A stretch of DNA of 64,000 bases, from the NCBI RefSeq assembly GCF_000513475.1, contig NC_023003.1, forward strand, positions 186,001 to 250,000, read 5' to 3'. The notes beneath the pieces were generated by a model that did not search any database, had not been told where the DNA came from, and was given only the letters and a program-made list of their open reading frames with translations. This document shows positions 1 through 7,303 of the stretch, one piece after another. Source of the DNA: Candidatus Babela massiliensis. GTDB taxonomy: Bacteria > Babelota > Babeliae > Babelales > Babelaceae. A program made the translations under genes and the position numbers. Each line of letters opens with the position of its first letter. The first letter of the stretch is position 1.

Positions 1-313
1 ATTTGCATCTGATATTGCTATGCAAATTGCAGCTTTTAGACCAGTTTGTGTTTCCTCAGAAAATGTTGATCCAGAATTGATCGAAAAGGAAAAGAATGTC
101 TATAGAGAACAATTAAAAGGCAAGCCTGCTAATATAATAGATCAAATTATTGAAGGCAAGTTAGAGAAATATTATACAGAAATTTGTCTACTGAATCAGC
201 CTTTTATCAAAAATGATAAAATTACTGTATCAGACATGCTAAAAGACTTAATTGCTAAAATGGGTGAAAGCATAAAGATTAAGAGATTTGTAAGATATGA
301 AATCGGTTCTTAA
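1..313 (+). CDS. tsf: Elongation factor Ts, C-terminal part (5' end outside window)
   Basis: EF-Ts is the nucleotide exchange factor for EF-Tu in translation. The frame is open from base 2 (FASDIAMQIAAFRP) and ends at a TAA at 311-313, so about 103 residues of the C-terminal half are present. The segment matches the family in order: DIAMQIAA, then EKEKNVYREQ, GKPANIIDQIIEGKL, and CLLNQPFIKNDK..TVSDML, all recognisable EF-Ts landmarks. The next gene is frr, as in the common rpsB-tsf-pyrH-frr order, but pyrH is absent between them. The start lies outside the window. Identification is firm from motif order. Confidence 0.95.
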   Translation, partial: FASDIAMQIAAFRPVCVSSENVDPELIEKEKNVYREQLKGKPANIIDQIIEGKLEKYYTEICLLNQPFIKNDKITVSDMLKDLIAKMGESIKIKRFVRYEIGS

Positions 314-387
314 TTTTATCAGAGATATAGTTTTTATAGTAAATTTTAAGTTAAGAAAATATTAATTATTTGATTAAAGGATAACTA

Positions 388-966
388 ATGAATATTGTTG
401 AAGGTTCTAGTATTAAGCAGTTGGAAAAAGAAATAGAAAACCAGATGGACAAGCATATTAAGCACTTTGAAAAAGAAGTATCTAAATTAAGAACAGGACG
501 TGCTCATCCCTCAATGGTAGAAGATATCAGAGTTTCTTGTTATGGAACTAACATGCCTATTAAGGAAATAGCTTCCATATCTGCCCAAGATGCTTCTTTA
601 TTAGTTATTCAACCTTGGGATAAATCTCTTTTAGATGACATAATTAAGGCTTTATCGATTAGTGATTTAAATATAAATCCACAATCTGATGGTGAAATTA
701 TAAGACTTAAAATACCTCCAATGAGTTCAAGTAGACGTGATGAGCTTGTAAAATCTTTACATCAAAAATTGGAATTTTCTAAAATAGCTATTAGAAATAC
801 TAGAAAAGATATACAAAATAAAATTAGAGAAGCAGAAAAATCTAAGGACATTTCTGAAGATTATTCAAAACGTTTGCAAGATATCTTGCAAAAAACTACA
901 GATAAATTTATTAAATTAAGTGATGACTTAGCGATACAAAAAGAAGGTGAAATTAAGAATTTATAA
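388..966 (+). CDS. frr: Ribosome recycling factor
   Basis: RRF, with EF-G, splits post-termination ribosomes. The 192-residue product is close to the usual 185 aa. The N-terminal helix contains KLRTGRAHPSMVEDI (about 30-44), the family signature, followed by the domain II segment with YGTNMPIKEIASISAQD and IQPWDKSLLDDI. The C-terminal part is a long charged helix (RRDELVKSLHQKLE, then the RNTRKDIQNKIREAEK region). An SD-like AAAGGAT precedes the ATG. tsf lies 74 bases upstream on the same strand, consistent with one translation operon. Confidence 0.97.
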   Translation: MNIVEGSSIKQLEKEIENQMDKHIKHFEKEVSKLRTGRAHPSMVEDIRVSCYGTNMPIKEIASISAQDASLLVIQPWDKSLLDDIIKALSISDLNINPQSDGEIIRLKIPPMSSSRRDELVKSLHQKLEFSKIAIRNTRKDIQNKIREAEKSKDISEDYSKRLQDILQKTTDKFIKLSDDLAIQKEGEIKNL

Positions 967-1007
967 AAAATAGCTTCACATTCTAAAAAAAATAAGCTAT
1001 ATTATTA

Positions 1008-1053
1008 GTAAGCTTATGAAATGTAAGTTAATAAGTTTACTAAATCTTATTTT
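1008..1053 (+). terminator. Possible terminator after frr
   Basis: GTAAGCTTAT (1008-1017) can pair with ATAAGTTTAC (1031-1040) through one G-U pair, and a T-rich run (1046-1055) follows. The stem is AT-rich and the loop is 13 bases, so this is only a candidate that would separate frr from the tRNA genes. Confidence 0.35.
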
Positions 1054-1093
1054 TTCACCTGAACGCTAGCATTAGAACATAGAAAAATAAACA

Positions 1094-1169
1094 GGGTTGC
1101 TAGCTCAATTGGCAGAGCAACAGACTCTTAATCTGCAGGTTCTTGGTTCGATTCCAAGGCAGCCCACCA
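1094..1169 (+). tRNA. tRNA-Lys (anticodon CTT)
   Basis: A full cloverleaf can be drawn: acceptor GGGTTGC/GCAGCCC with one G-U pair, D stem GCTC/GAGC, anticodon loop CTCTTAA with CTT at positions 34-36, T stem CTTGG/CCAAG, discriminator A and an encoded CCA. The first anticodon-stem pair is an A-C mismatch. It reads AAG codons. tRNA-Leu follows after 6 bases, so the two are probably co-transcribed. Confidence 0.95.
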
Positions 1170-1175
1170 AAAAAT

Positions 1176-1260
1176 GCAAGAGTGGCGAAATTGGCAGACG
1201 CGCTGGACTTAGGATCCAGTCCTTAACCGGGTGTGGGTTCAAGTCCCTCCTCTTGCACCA
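1176..1260 (+). tRNA. tRNA-Leu (anticodon TAG)
   Basis: Class II tRNA with acceptor GCAAGAG/CTCTTGC, anticodon stem CTGGA/TCCAG around loop CTTAGGA (anticodon TAG), a long variable arm and an encoded CCA ending at 1260. It reads CUN leucine codons. The trigger factor gene starts 17 bases downstream, so tRNA and mRNA may come from one transcript. Confidence 0.95.
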
Positions 1261-1277
1261 AAAAAGGGAGTAATGTA

Positions 1278-2582
1278 ATGGTTCAAGGTGTTAATCTTTT
1301 TAATTTTAATATTTTTGAAAAAAAGCAAAATCATCATATTGCTAAAATAACACTTTATAATCAGTATATAAATGCTGTTTATAAAGAGGCACTTCAAGTG
1401 CAAAAAGAAGAAGCCAGTACTTATGGTTTTTTAAAGGGTACGGCCCCTCTTCATTATATAGAAAGTACTTATAAACCTAATATACTAGAACATCTAAAGA
1501 ACTTATTTTTTACTCATTGTATTATGAACTTTCTTTGTCAATCACTTTATATAAATAAAGTTGTACTTGCAGGCGAACCTACCTTAATAGATATATCTTT
1601 AGATCCTGAAAATGATGCTGAATTTGTATTCGGGCTTTGGAAGATAACAGATAAACTTGACGAAAAGTGGAAAAAAATCAACTTAAGAGCTCCGGGACGA
1701 AAAAACTATAAAGATATAGATAGACAAGTTGAGACTTTTATAAAAGAAGAAGTAAAAACTGAAGAGTTTAATAGTAATACTATAGTCAAAGGTGATTGGG
1801 TAGGATTTGACATGCAATTAGTAAACTCTAAACAAGAACCTATTATTGACGGCTATAAAGATAATTTATGGGTAAAAATAAGTAATGAAGAAGGTGACAG
1901 AGAGTTACATGAGCTTTTCTTAGGCAAAAAGGTAGGGGATGTATTTTTAACCAAAAATTCATTTTTACAAGACTATATATCTAATGAATCAAATATAAAA
2001 TATGCAATATTAGTATATATTAAAGCCTATGTACCTCACGAACATTTTTCTCTTGATCTTTTTAAAAATCACTTTCATTTAAAATCAATTAAAGATATTC
2101 ATTCTAAATTTATAGAAGTTTTTTCTTTCAGAAACGATCTGTCGCAAAGAAGAGAAACTATAGAGGCCACTTTAAAACTTTTATTTAAACAGTATTATAT
2201 ACCATTACCTCAATATCTTCTTGAGAGACAAAAGCAGATTGTTTTATCAGCAGTACATGACAATCCAGATTACCATGTATATAAATCACAAAGAGATTTT
2301 AAAGATAAAATAAAGTTGCTTGCAGAAAAACAATTAAGAGAAACTATAATTATAGATGCAATTGCATATCAAGAAGGAATAAGTGTCAATGAAAAGGACA
2401 TACTTTCTTATTTGAATTTAATGAATAGGCAAAGAACTAGAGAGTTTATATACTTTAAAATACCATCAACAAGATTTAATGGACAAGAAGTGCCTTTATC
2501 AAGTGAAATATTAAAGCAATATTGCTTAAGAGAAAAAACACTTAATTACATTATTAATTATTTAACAAAAAAAAATAGATAA
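1278..2582 (+). CDS. tig: Trigger factor (divergent)
   Basis: Trigger factor is the ribosome-bound chaperone and peptidyl-prolyl isomerase that receives nascent chains. The frame could begin at a GTG at 1233, but that lies inside tRNA-Leu. The ATG at 1278 has GGGAG (about 1266-1270) upstream and gives 434 aa, the usual family size. The N-terminal ribosome-binding domain is weakly conserved: where the family has an FRxGKxP-like loop, this protein reads GFLKGTAPLHYIE. The middle has a plausible FKBP-like region (VKGDWVGFDMQLVNSKQEP and ELFLGKKVGDVF), and the C-terminal half is the helical arm (PLPQYLLERQKQIV, LREKTLNYIINYLTKK). trxB starts 6 bases after the stop. Identification rests on domain order and C-terminal similarity. 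Confidence 0.8.
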   Translation: MVQGVNLFNFNIFEKKQNHHIAKITLYNQYINAVYKEALQVQKEEASTYGFLKGTAPLHYIESTYKPNILEHLKNLFFTHCIMNFLCQSLYINKVVLAGEPTLIDISLDPENDAEFVFGLWKITDKLDEKWKKINLRAPGRKNYKDIDRQVETFIKEEVKTEEFNSNTIVKGDWVGFDMQLVNSKQEPIIDGYKDNLWVKISNEEGDRELHELFLGKKVGDVFLTKNSFLQDYISNESNIKYAILVYIKAYVPHEHFSLDLFKNHFHLKSIKDIHSKFIEVFSFRNDLSQRRETIEATLKLLFKQYYIPLPQYLLERQKQIVLSAVHDNPDYHVYKSQRDFKDKIKLLAEKQLRETIIIDAIAYQEGISVNEKDILSYLNLMNRQRTREFIYFKIPSTRFNGQEVPLSSEILKQYCLREKTLNYIINYLTKKNR

Positions 2583-2588
2583 TAAAAT

Positions 2589-3518
2589 ATGGATCTTAAA
2601 TTAACTCAAAAATTAGTTATTATAGGATCAGGTCCAGCGGCTCTAACGGCAGCTATCTATGCAAGTAGAGCTAATTTAGAGCCGCTAATAGTTAGAGGAA
2701 ATGAGCCGGGCGGCCAATTAATGGGCACTAGTCATGTAGAGAACTGGCCTGGTGAAATTTCTATCTTAGGTCCTGCTCTTATAAACAAAATAGAAACACA
2801 TGCAAAACATCTTGGTACTGAATTTTTAAACAGAGAAATAGTTAAAGTTGACTTTAACAATAAACCCTTTTCTTTAATTACTAACAAAAATGAAACTATT
2901 AAAGCAAATGCAGTAATTATAGCAACAGGTGCTAATCCAAAAAAACTTAACTGTAAAGGTGAAGAGACTTATTGGGGCAAAGGTGTAACAACTTGTGCAG
3001 TGTGCGATGGTGCTTTTTATAAAGATCAACCTGTTGTTATAGTAGGCGGTGGAGATTCAGCTGTAGAAAATGCAACTTTTATGACAAAATTTACAGATAA
3101 AGTAACATTAGTACATATATTAGATAAACTTACAGCCTCTCATGCTATGCAAAGTAAAATATTAAATGATAAACGTATTAATATAATATACAATAGCACA
3201 GTAGATGAAATTCTAGGTAATAACAATCATGTACAAGAAGTTATGATAAAAAATCAAAAAACTGGTCAAAAAGATATAATTAAAACTTCTGCTGTATTTA
3301 TAGCAATCGGACTTACCCCAAACACAGAAATTTTTAAAGATCAAATAGAACTCAATAATTACGGATATATAGTCTTAAAAGAACATACAAAAACTTCAGT
3401 AGATGGAATCTTTGCAGCAGGAGATGTTGCTGACTCTAGATATAGACAAGCAATAACCTCAGCTGGTTCTGGTTGCGCTGCCAGTTTAGATGCTGAACAT
3501 TATTTAGGAAGTTTATAG
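2589..3518 (+). CDS. trxB: Thioredoxin reductase
   Basis: This flavoenzyme transfers NADPH electrons to thioredoxin. The 309-residue length matches the low-molecular-weight TrxB family. FAD-binding GSGPAALTAAIYASRA is at about 13-28, the redox-active CAVC with following DGAF at 136-143, NADPH-binding GGGDSAVENA at 153-162, and the terminal FAD motif AAGDVADSRYRQAITSAGSG near the C-terminus. It follows the trigger factor gene after 6 bases, so the two are probably co-transcribed. Nothing unusual is visible. Confidence 0.97.
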   Translation: MDLKLTQKLVIIGSGPAALTAAIYASRANLEPLIVRGNEPGGQLMGTSHVENWPGEISILGPALINKIETHAKHLGTEFLNREIVKVDFNNKPFSLITNKNETIKANAVIIATGANPKKLNCKGEETYWGKGVTTCAVCDGAFYKDQPVVIVGGGDSAVENATFMTKFTDKVTLVHILDKLTASHAMQSKILNDKRINIIYNSTVDEILGNNNHVQEVMIKNQKTGQKDIIKTSAVFIAIGLTPNTEIFKDQIELNNYGYIVLKEHTKTSVDGIFAAGDVADSRYRQAITSAGSGCAASLDAEHYLGSL

Positions 3519-3579
3519 AATTTTGAAAAAAATATATTTGCATTTTTAGTTTTAGAGCAATTTATATAAATTAACATTA

Positions 3580-3607
3580 TTGCATCTTTTTTCACTTATG
3601 ATATAAT
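3580..3607 (+). promoter_or_regulatory. Sigma70-type promoter ahead of rpmH-rnpA
   Basis: TTGCAT (3580-3585) and a perfect TATAAT (3602-3607) are separated by 16 bases. Transcription would begin near 3614 and leave a leader of about 170 bases before rpmH. Such boxes arise by chance in AT-rich DNA, but the perfect -10 and spacing just after trxB support it. Confidence 0.55.
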
Positions 3608-3639
3608 TTCTATATCATAGATTTAAAGAAATTATATTA

Positions 3640-3730
3640 AAAACCGCTTGAATGGCGGAGATAGCTTGATAAATATTTTGAGTTACTCAAAAGTTCCCAA
3701 GAAGCACTGATCATTTAGATCTGAGCAGTT
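3640..3730 (+). ncRNA. Structured leader or small RNA upstream of rpmH (unidentified)
   Basis: Between the predicted promoter and rpmH the sequence is GC-richer than its surroundings. It can fold into consecutive elements: CCGC/GCGG around a short loop near 3643-3658, a perfect TTTTGAG-TTA-CTCAAAA hairpin at 3676-3692 that may be enclosed by GCTTG pairing with CAAG..GC, and ACTGATC/GAT..CAGT near 3706-3733. I do not recognise a known family; it does not carry the SRP RNA apical motif. It could be a ribosomal-protein leader or a separate small RNA. Confidence 0.3.
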
Positions 3731-3782
3731 CAAATAATATAATAAAAATTTAAACCACAATAAGAATTAACAAGGAAATATT

Positions 3783-3923
3783 ATGTCAATAACATTTAAA
3801 CTGAAGCGCAAAAAAAGAAATAGAAAACACGGTTTCTTAAAACGTATGGCTACTCATGATGGACGTAAAATCGTTAAACGTAGAAGAGCAAGTGGAAGAA
3901 AACGTATCGCAGTTCATGCATAA
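3783..3923 (+). CDS. rpmH: Ribosomal protein bL34
   Basis: This 46-residue, very basic protein of the large ribosomal subunit reads [18 protein letters not shown], then [21 protein letters not shown]. This is the bL34 pattern (KRxxxHGFxxRMxTxxGRxxxxRRRxKGR). AAGGAAA precedes the ATG. As in most bacteria it lies directly upstream of rnpA, but neither dnaA nor yidC is nearby, so this is not a classical oriC neighbourhood. The stop overlaps the proposed rnpA start by 8 bases. Confidence 0.96.
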   Translation: MSITFKLKRKKRNRKHGFLKRMATHDGRKIVKRRRASGRKRIAVHA

Positions 3924-4251
3924 AATAGCGAGTAAGATTTCTAAATTTCAACTAAAAGAAATCAAAGAGCTATTCAAAAAGTCTCATACTATTTATAAAG
4001 CTTCGGAGTGCGAAGTTAGAGTTGCGCCAAGAAAAAATTCTTTTGGCAAAATTCTTTTAGTCATTCCTAAAAAGGTAGGTTCTGCTCCGAAGCGAAATCT
4101 AATTCGTCGTCGAATAAAATCTATATTTTATCAAGAAAAACTTTATTTGCTACAGTATGATTTCATAATTTTATGCAGAAAAGATATACTAAAACTTAGT
4201 TTTGACGAACTTAAGAATTTACTTAATAATTTAACAAAAAAGTTAAATTAA
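3916..4251 (+). CDS. rnpA: Ribonuclease P protein component
   Basis: RnpA binds RNase P RNA for 5' maturation of tRNAs. The frame is open from an ATG at 3856 inside rpmH. I prefer the ATG at 3916 ([20 protein letters not shown]), which overlaps the rpmH stop by 8 bases and gives 111 aa, a normal length. The RNR signature appears as [14 protein letters not shown] (about 58-71) after VIPKKVGSA. The C-terminus is lysine-rich and its last 4 bases overlap the convergent glycosylase gene. The longer 131-aa form cannot be excluded, because long rpmH/rnpA overlaps are known in Thermus. Confidence 0.92.
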   Translation: MHKIASKISKFQLKEIKELFKKSHTIYKASECEVRVAPRKNSFGKILLVIPKKVGSAPKRNLIRRRIKSIFYQEKLYLLQYDFIILCRKDILKLSFDELKNLLNNLTKKLN

Positions 4252-4853
4252 ATATTAAAATTATCTTTGAGCTTAAATCGCCAAAGTTTATCTTTAGCAA
4301 CAGATATGCCAATACGAGGAGTAACTTCTATCAAATTATCTGAAATTACATACTCATCTGACTGATCAGCAATAAAAAATTCAGGATTAGAATTGGTCAA
4401 ATCTAAAGAATCATGATCTTTGTTAATTAGAAATGCTTGTGTTACTTTAGCAGGTCCATTACATAGATTTTTAATATCGCTTTTATTTAAATTTTTATTA
4501 TTCAATAATCTATTATTTATAATAATATCTAGTCCCTCAACAGGTATTACCGCTCTGATTAAAACTCCACCTGCTTGATGTTCTTGACTTCTTGCAACAA
4601 TATTAAAACAAAAATGTATACCATAAGAAATATATACATAAGCATGACCCACGGGTCCAAACATTGATTGATTTCTTTGAGTTAAACCTATAAAACAATG
4701 ACTAGCAGGATCATCTGAAGTATAAGCTTCAGTTTCTGATATAATTCCCACCAAACGTCGTCCATTAATAGTTCGAACTATTTTTTTACCTAACAGTTTC
4801 TTTGCCATTATAACTGTATCTTCTTGATAAAAAGATCGAGATAAAATTTTCAT
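4248..4853 (-). CDS. mpg: 3-methyladenine (alkyl-purine) DNA glycosylase, AAG/MPG family
   Basis: This base-excision enzyme removes alkylated purines. The start at 4853 (MKILSRSFYQED) has AGAAG upstream; an alternative start 51 bases further upstream would add 17 unusual residues. The 201-aa product shows the family order: LAKKLLGK-like segment, GIISETEAY (37-44) with the catalytic Glu region, DDPASHCF, RNQSMFGPVGHAYVYISYG (60-78) with the nucleotide-flipping Tyr region, and GVLIRAVIPVEG followed by LCNGPAKVTQAF. It converges with rnpA and shares 4 bases with it. Confidence 0.94.
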   Translation of the reverse strand: MKILSRSFYQEDTVIMAKKLLGKKIVRTINGRRLVGIISETEAYTSDDPASHCFIGLTQRNQSMFGPVGHAYVYISYGIHFCFNIVARSQEHQAGGVLIRAVIPVEGLDIIINNRLLNNKNLNKSDIKNLCNGPAKVTQAFLINKDHDSLDLTNSNPEFFIADQSDEYVISDNLIEVTPRIGISVAKDKLWRFKLKDNFNI

Positions 4854-4986
4854 AATAACTTCTAAAAATTTGATAGGACAGTTTTGTTGAGGTTTGAACA
4901 CCAAATTAGCTATTATAAGTTAAAATATAGCTATATGATATATTATATCATAATATAGAAATAATTTCAAAAAATAGAGGTTAAAA

Positions 4987-5793
4987 ATGCAAGTTCAATA
5001 TAATGATAATTTAAAAGAAAAGTGTTTAGTTGTACTTGCAGTTACATTAATTCATTCCTATGCATTAATTTATTTTAACAAATATATAAATTGGAACATC
5101 TACAAATTAGATAATAAAAATAACTATATATTACCTATATTGGATACAACACAAGATAAATCAAATAATCAAAACAGTTCAACACATAACATAAACAATC
5201 AAAATAAAAAATCATCTACCAAAAAGACTCAAATTTATAGTTCTATAACAAATATAAAGCCACAATTAACTCAAAATTCAATTACTAAACAAAAACTACC
5301 TACAAAACAAGAATTATTTAGCTTAGTGCAAAACATTTATATCAAAGATAAATCAAAAGAAACTAATCAAAATAGTTTTAGTTTAAATAATTGTCCTGAG
5401 CATTTAAAAGAGCACGTTAGTAAGCAAATAGAGGAACTAAGTACAATGGACTTTAAAAGCAAAGTATACCAAGCTCTTAATGAATCAGTTTTAAGAGCTC
5501 CCGAAATAATGTTAGATCTTAATGGTAATATTGAAAAAAATATTAATATTAAATTAAAAATGCTTAAGGACGGCAGTTTAAATATAACCAACTTTGAATC
5601 AACTAGTATCGAAAAAATAGATGATTACATAAAAAATATTTTACAAGATGCTGATTTGCCTAATATACCTAACAGACTAAACTTAGATCACTTTGAATTT
5701 AATAATATAATAGAAGTAAAAGCTAAAAAAGGTTATAGAGCATATAAGTTAAGACCTAATAGTAACGGACAATTAGGAAAATATCATTTATAA
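4987..5793 (+). CDS. TonB/TolA-like envelope protein (tentative)
   Basis: This 268-aa protein has a hydrophobic N-terminal segment (about 14-31), a long polar Asn/Gln/Lys/Ser-rich linker (about 45-125), and a compact C-terminal domain. The last domain (INIKLKMLKDGSLNITNFES, then an amphipathic helix, then DADLPNIPNRL) follows the TonB/TolA C-terminal pattern: beta strand, DGxxxxxxxxxSS, helix, then xPxxP. A TonB box partner is not visible nearby. It would be an inner-membrane-anchored periplasmic energy transducer or a TolA analogue. Its 3' end overlaps the convergent ankyrin gene by 6 bases. Function is inferred from architecture only. Confidence 0.5.
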   Translation: MQVQYNDNLKEKCLVVLAVTLIHSYALIYFNKYINWNIYKLDNKNNYILPILDTTQDKSNNQNSSTHNINNQNKKSSTKKTQIYSSITNIKPQLTQNSITKQKLPTKQELFSLVQNIYIKDKSKETNQNSFSLNNCPEHLKEHVSKQIEELSTMDFKSKVYQALNESVLRAPEIMLDLNGNIEKNINIKLKMLKDGSLNITNFESTSIEKIDDYIKNILQDADLPNIPNRLNLDHFEFNNIIEVKAKKGYRAYKLRPNSNGQLGKYHL

Positions 5794-7131
5794 GCTACTG
5801 GTTCGTAACTTTTTATGCTGAACTTCTAGTAAAATACTAATTATTTTATCATCTTTAGATTCAATAGCAATATCAAGAGCAGTTTTACCATTTATATTTT
5901 CTAAAGTTATATCAGCATCATAATTTAATAAAAATTTAACCATATATTGTTTTCTCAGCCTTATAGCAATCATTAAAAGGCTATTTCCCTCTTTATCACA
6001 AGTATTAACTAAAGAATTATTAATATCTTTATCAAATAAATTTTTCAAATACCACCAATAATCATGTTTTAATAACTCTATTATAGCCTCATCTTGTTGC
6101 TTAATATTAATATATTTTAATAAAATATCAAAGATGTTATTATAAAGCGCTTTTGTTTTTTCTCTTTCTATCTCCTCCTGATTTGATGGATAAAAAGCAA
6201 AATTTTCAATATCCATTGCCGAAAATTTATTACTAAAAGAACATCGTTTAATACAAAGCAATTTATGCTCAAGACCTTTTAAAAGCTCTAATAAGACATT
6301 AGAAAGATCAGGACTATAATTCAAAAGCAATAATACCATTTCTTTATCTCCAGAAAAAACCGCCTTCATAATCGGAGTCTTATCAAAATTATCTTTAAAA
6401 TTAATATCAGCACCTATTTCGATAAGAAATTTTACCAATCCTTTATTTCTTGAACTAACCGCAGCATGCAAGGGCGTATTTCCTTCAAATTGATAGTAAT
6501 CCTCCGATTTATCATTACTTATATACTGAGCATTAATATCAATATTATAATAATTAATAATAAGTTCTATTAAGTCCTTAGAGTATCCTTCCATTATAGC
6601 TTCAATTAATTGATTTACAGATATGTTCTTGGAATAAAAAACACTATTTCTTGAATAACTATTATCATCGACAAAAATATTGAATTTCAAATAACACATC
6701 AATAAACTGACGTTATTATTTTTAATAGCATTGAAAATCAAATTTTCTTTTTCTTTTATATCTTTTTTAGATAGCAATTCCAAATATTCTTTTTTTAATT
6801 TATACTCTTCATTATCAAAATTCAGCAAAATTGCTATATCTTCTTGATTAATACGATACTTGTGGGCTAAATAGTTAACAAAAAAGGTATTATTTAAAAA
6901 TAAATTTCTAAAATTGGCACTTATAGAAGTTAAAGTTAAAATAGTTTTTATGGATTGATAAAAACTTTGATTATCAATCATTTGCAAAATAATATGACTC
7001 TTAAGTTCTCCAGGCAATTCACTAATTCTATCCTCTTTAACTCCAGTTTTATCATTAAAAGAATAAATAGAAATATAACAGAAGTTAAAAAAATAAGAAA
7101 TAATTACAAATAATCTTATAAAACTATACAT
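5788..7131 (-). CDS. Secreted ankyrin-repeat protein with F-box-like N-terminus
   Basis: The 447-aa product begins with a hydrophobic signal-like segment (about 4-25). A segment with ISELPGELKSHIILQMI (about 38-54) and, 20 residues on, LTSISANFRNLFLNN follows the F-box pattern (LPxELxxxIxxxL ... VSxxFRxL). Ankyrin repeats come next: GNTPLHAAVSSRNKGLVKFL and DKTPIMKAVFSGDKEMVLLL in the middle, then GNSLLMIAIRLRKQYMVKFL and GKTALDIAIESKDDKIISIL near the end. In amoeba-associated bacteria such proteins can recruit host SCF ubiquitin ligases; that role here is inference. No clear SD precedes the start. Confidence 0.8.
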   Translation of the reverse strand: MYSFIRLFVIISYFFNFCYISIYSFNDKTGVKEDRISELPGELKSHIILQMIDNQSFYQSIKTILTLTSISANFRNLFLNNTFFVNYLAHKYRINQEDIAILLNFDNEEYKLKKEYLELLSKKDIKEKENLIFNAIKNNNVSLLMCYLKFNIFVDDNSYSRNSVFYSKNISVNQLIEAIMEGYSKDLIELIINYYNIDINAQYISNDKSEDYYQFEGNTPLHAAVSSRNKGLVKFLIEIGADINFKDNFDKTPIMKAVFSGDKEMVLLLLNYSPDLSNVLLELLKGLEHKLLCIKRCSFSNKFSAMDIENFAFYPSNQEEIEREKTKALYNNIFDILLKYINIKQQDEAIIELLKHDYWWYLKNLFDKDINNSLVNTCDKEGNSLLMIAIRLRKQYMVKFLLNYDADITLENINGKTALDIAIESKDDKIISILLEVQHKKLRTSSL

Positions 7132-7237
7132 TCGCTTTTATATCCCAGATAAATTTTATTTAAAAATATTTTTCTTACTGACTTAAGTATACCAAAATAA
7201 AAATAATTCCCAAGAAAAATTACAAAATATAATTTAT

Positions 7238-7266
7238 TTGACAATTTATTAACAAAATGCTATTTT
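7238..7266 (+). promoter_or_regulatory. Sigma70-type promoter of the Ro60 gene
   Basis: A consensus TTGACA (7238-7243) is followed after exactly 17 bases by TATTTT (7261-7266). Transcription would start near 7273, about 30 bases before the ATG at 7304. The consensus -35 with ideal spacing makes this one of the better promoter candidates here. Confidence 0.6.
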
Positions 7267-7303
7267 TGAGCTTATTTTTATAATTATTAACTAATACAAC
7301 ATT

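Noticed and set aside
1233-1277. Upstream GTG start for the trigger factor gene inside tRNA-Leu
   Set aside because: It would make the mRNA start in the 3' half of a tRNA; the ATG at 1278 has a proper SD and gives the normal protein length.
3519-3782. Replication origin next to rpmH
   Set aside because: rpmH often adjoins dnaA and oriC, but no DnaA-box cluster and no dnaA or dnaN are seen here.
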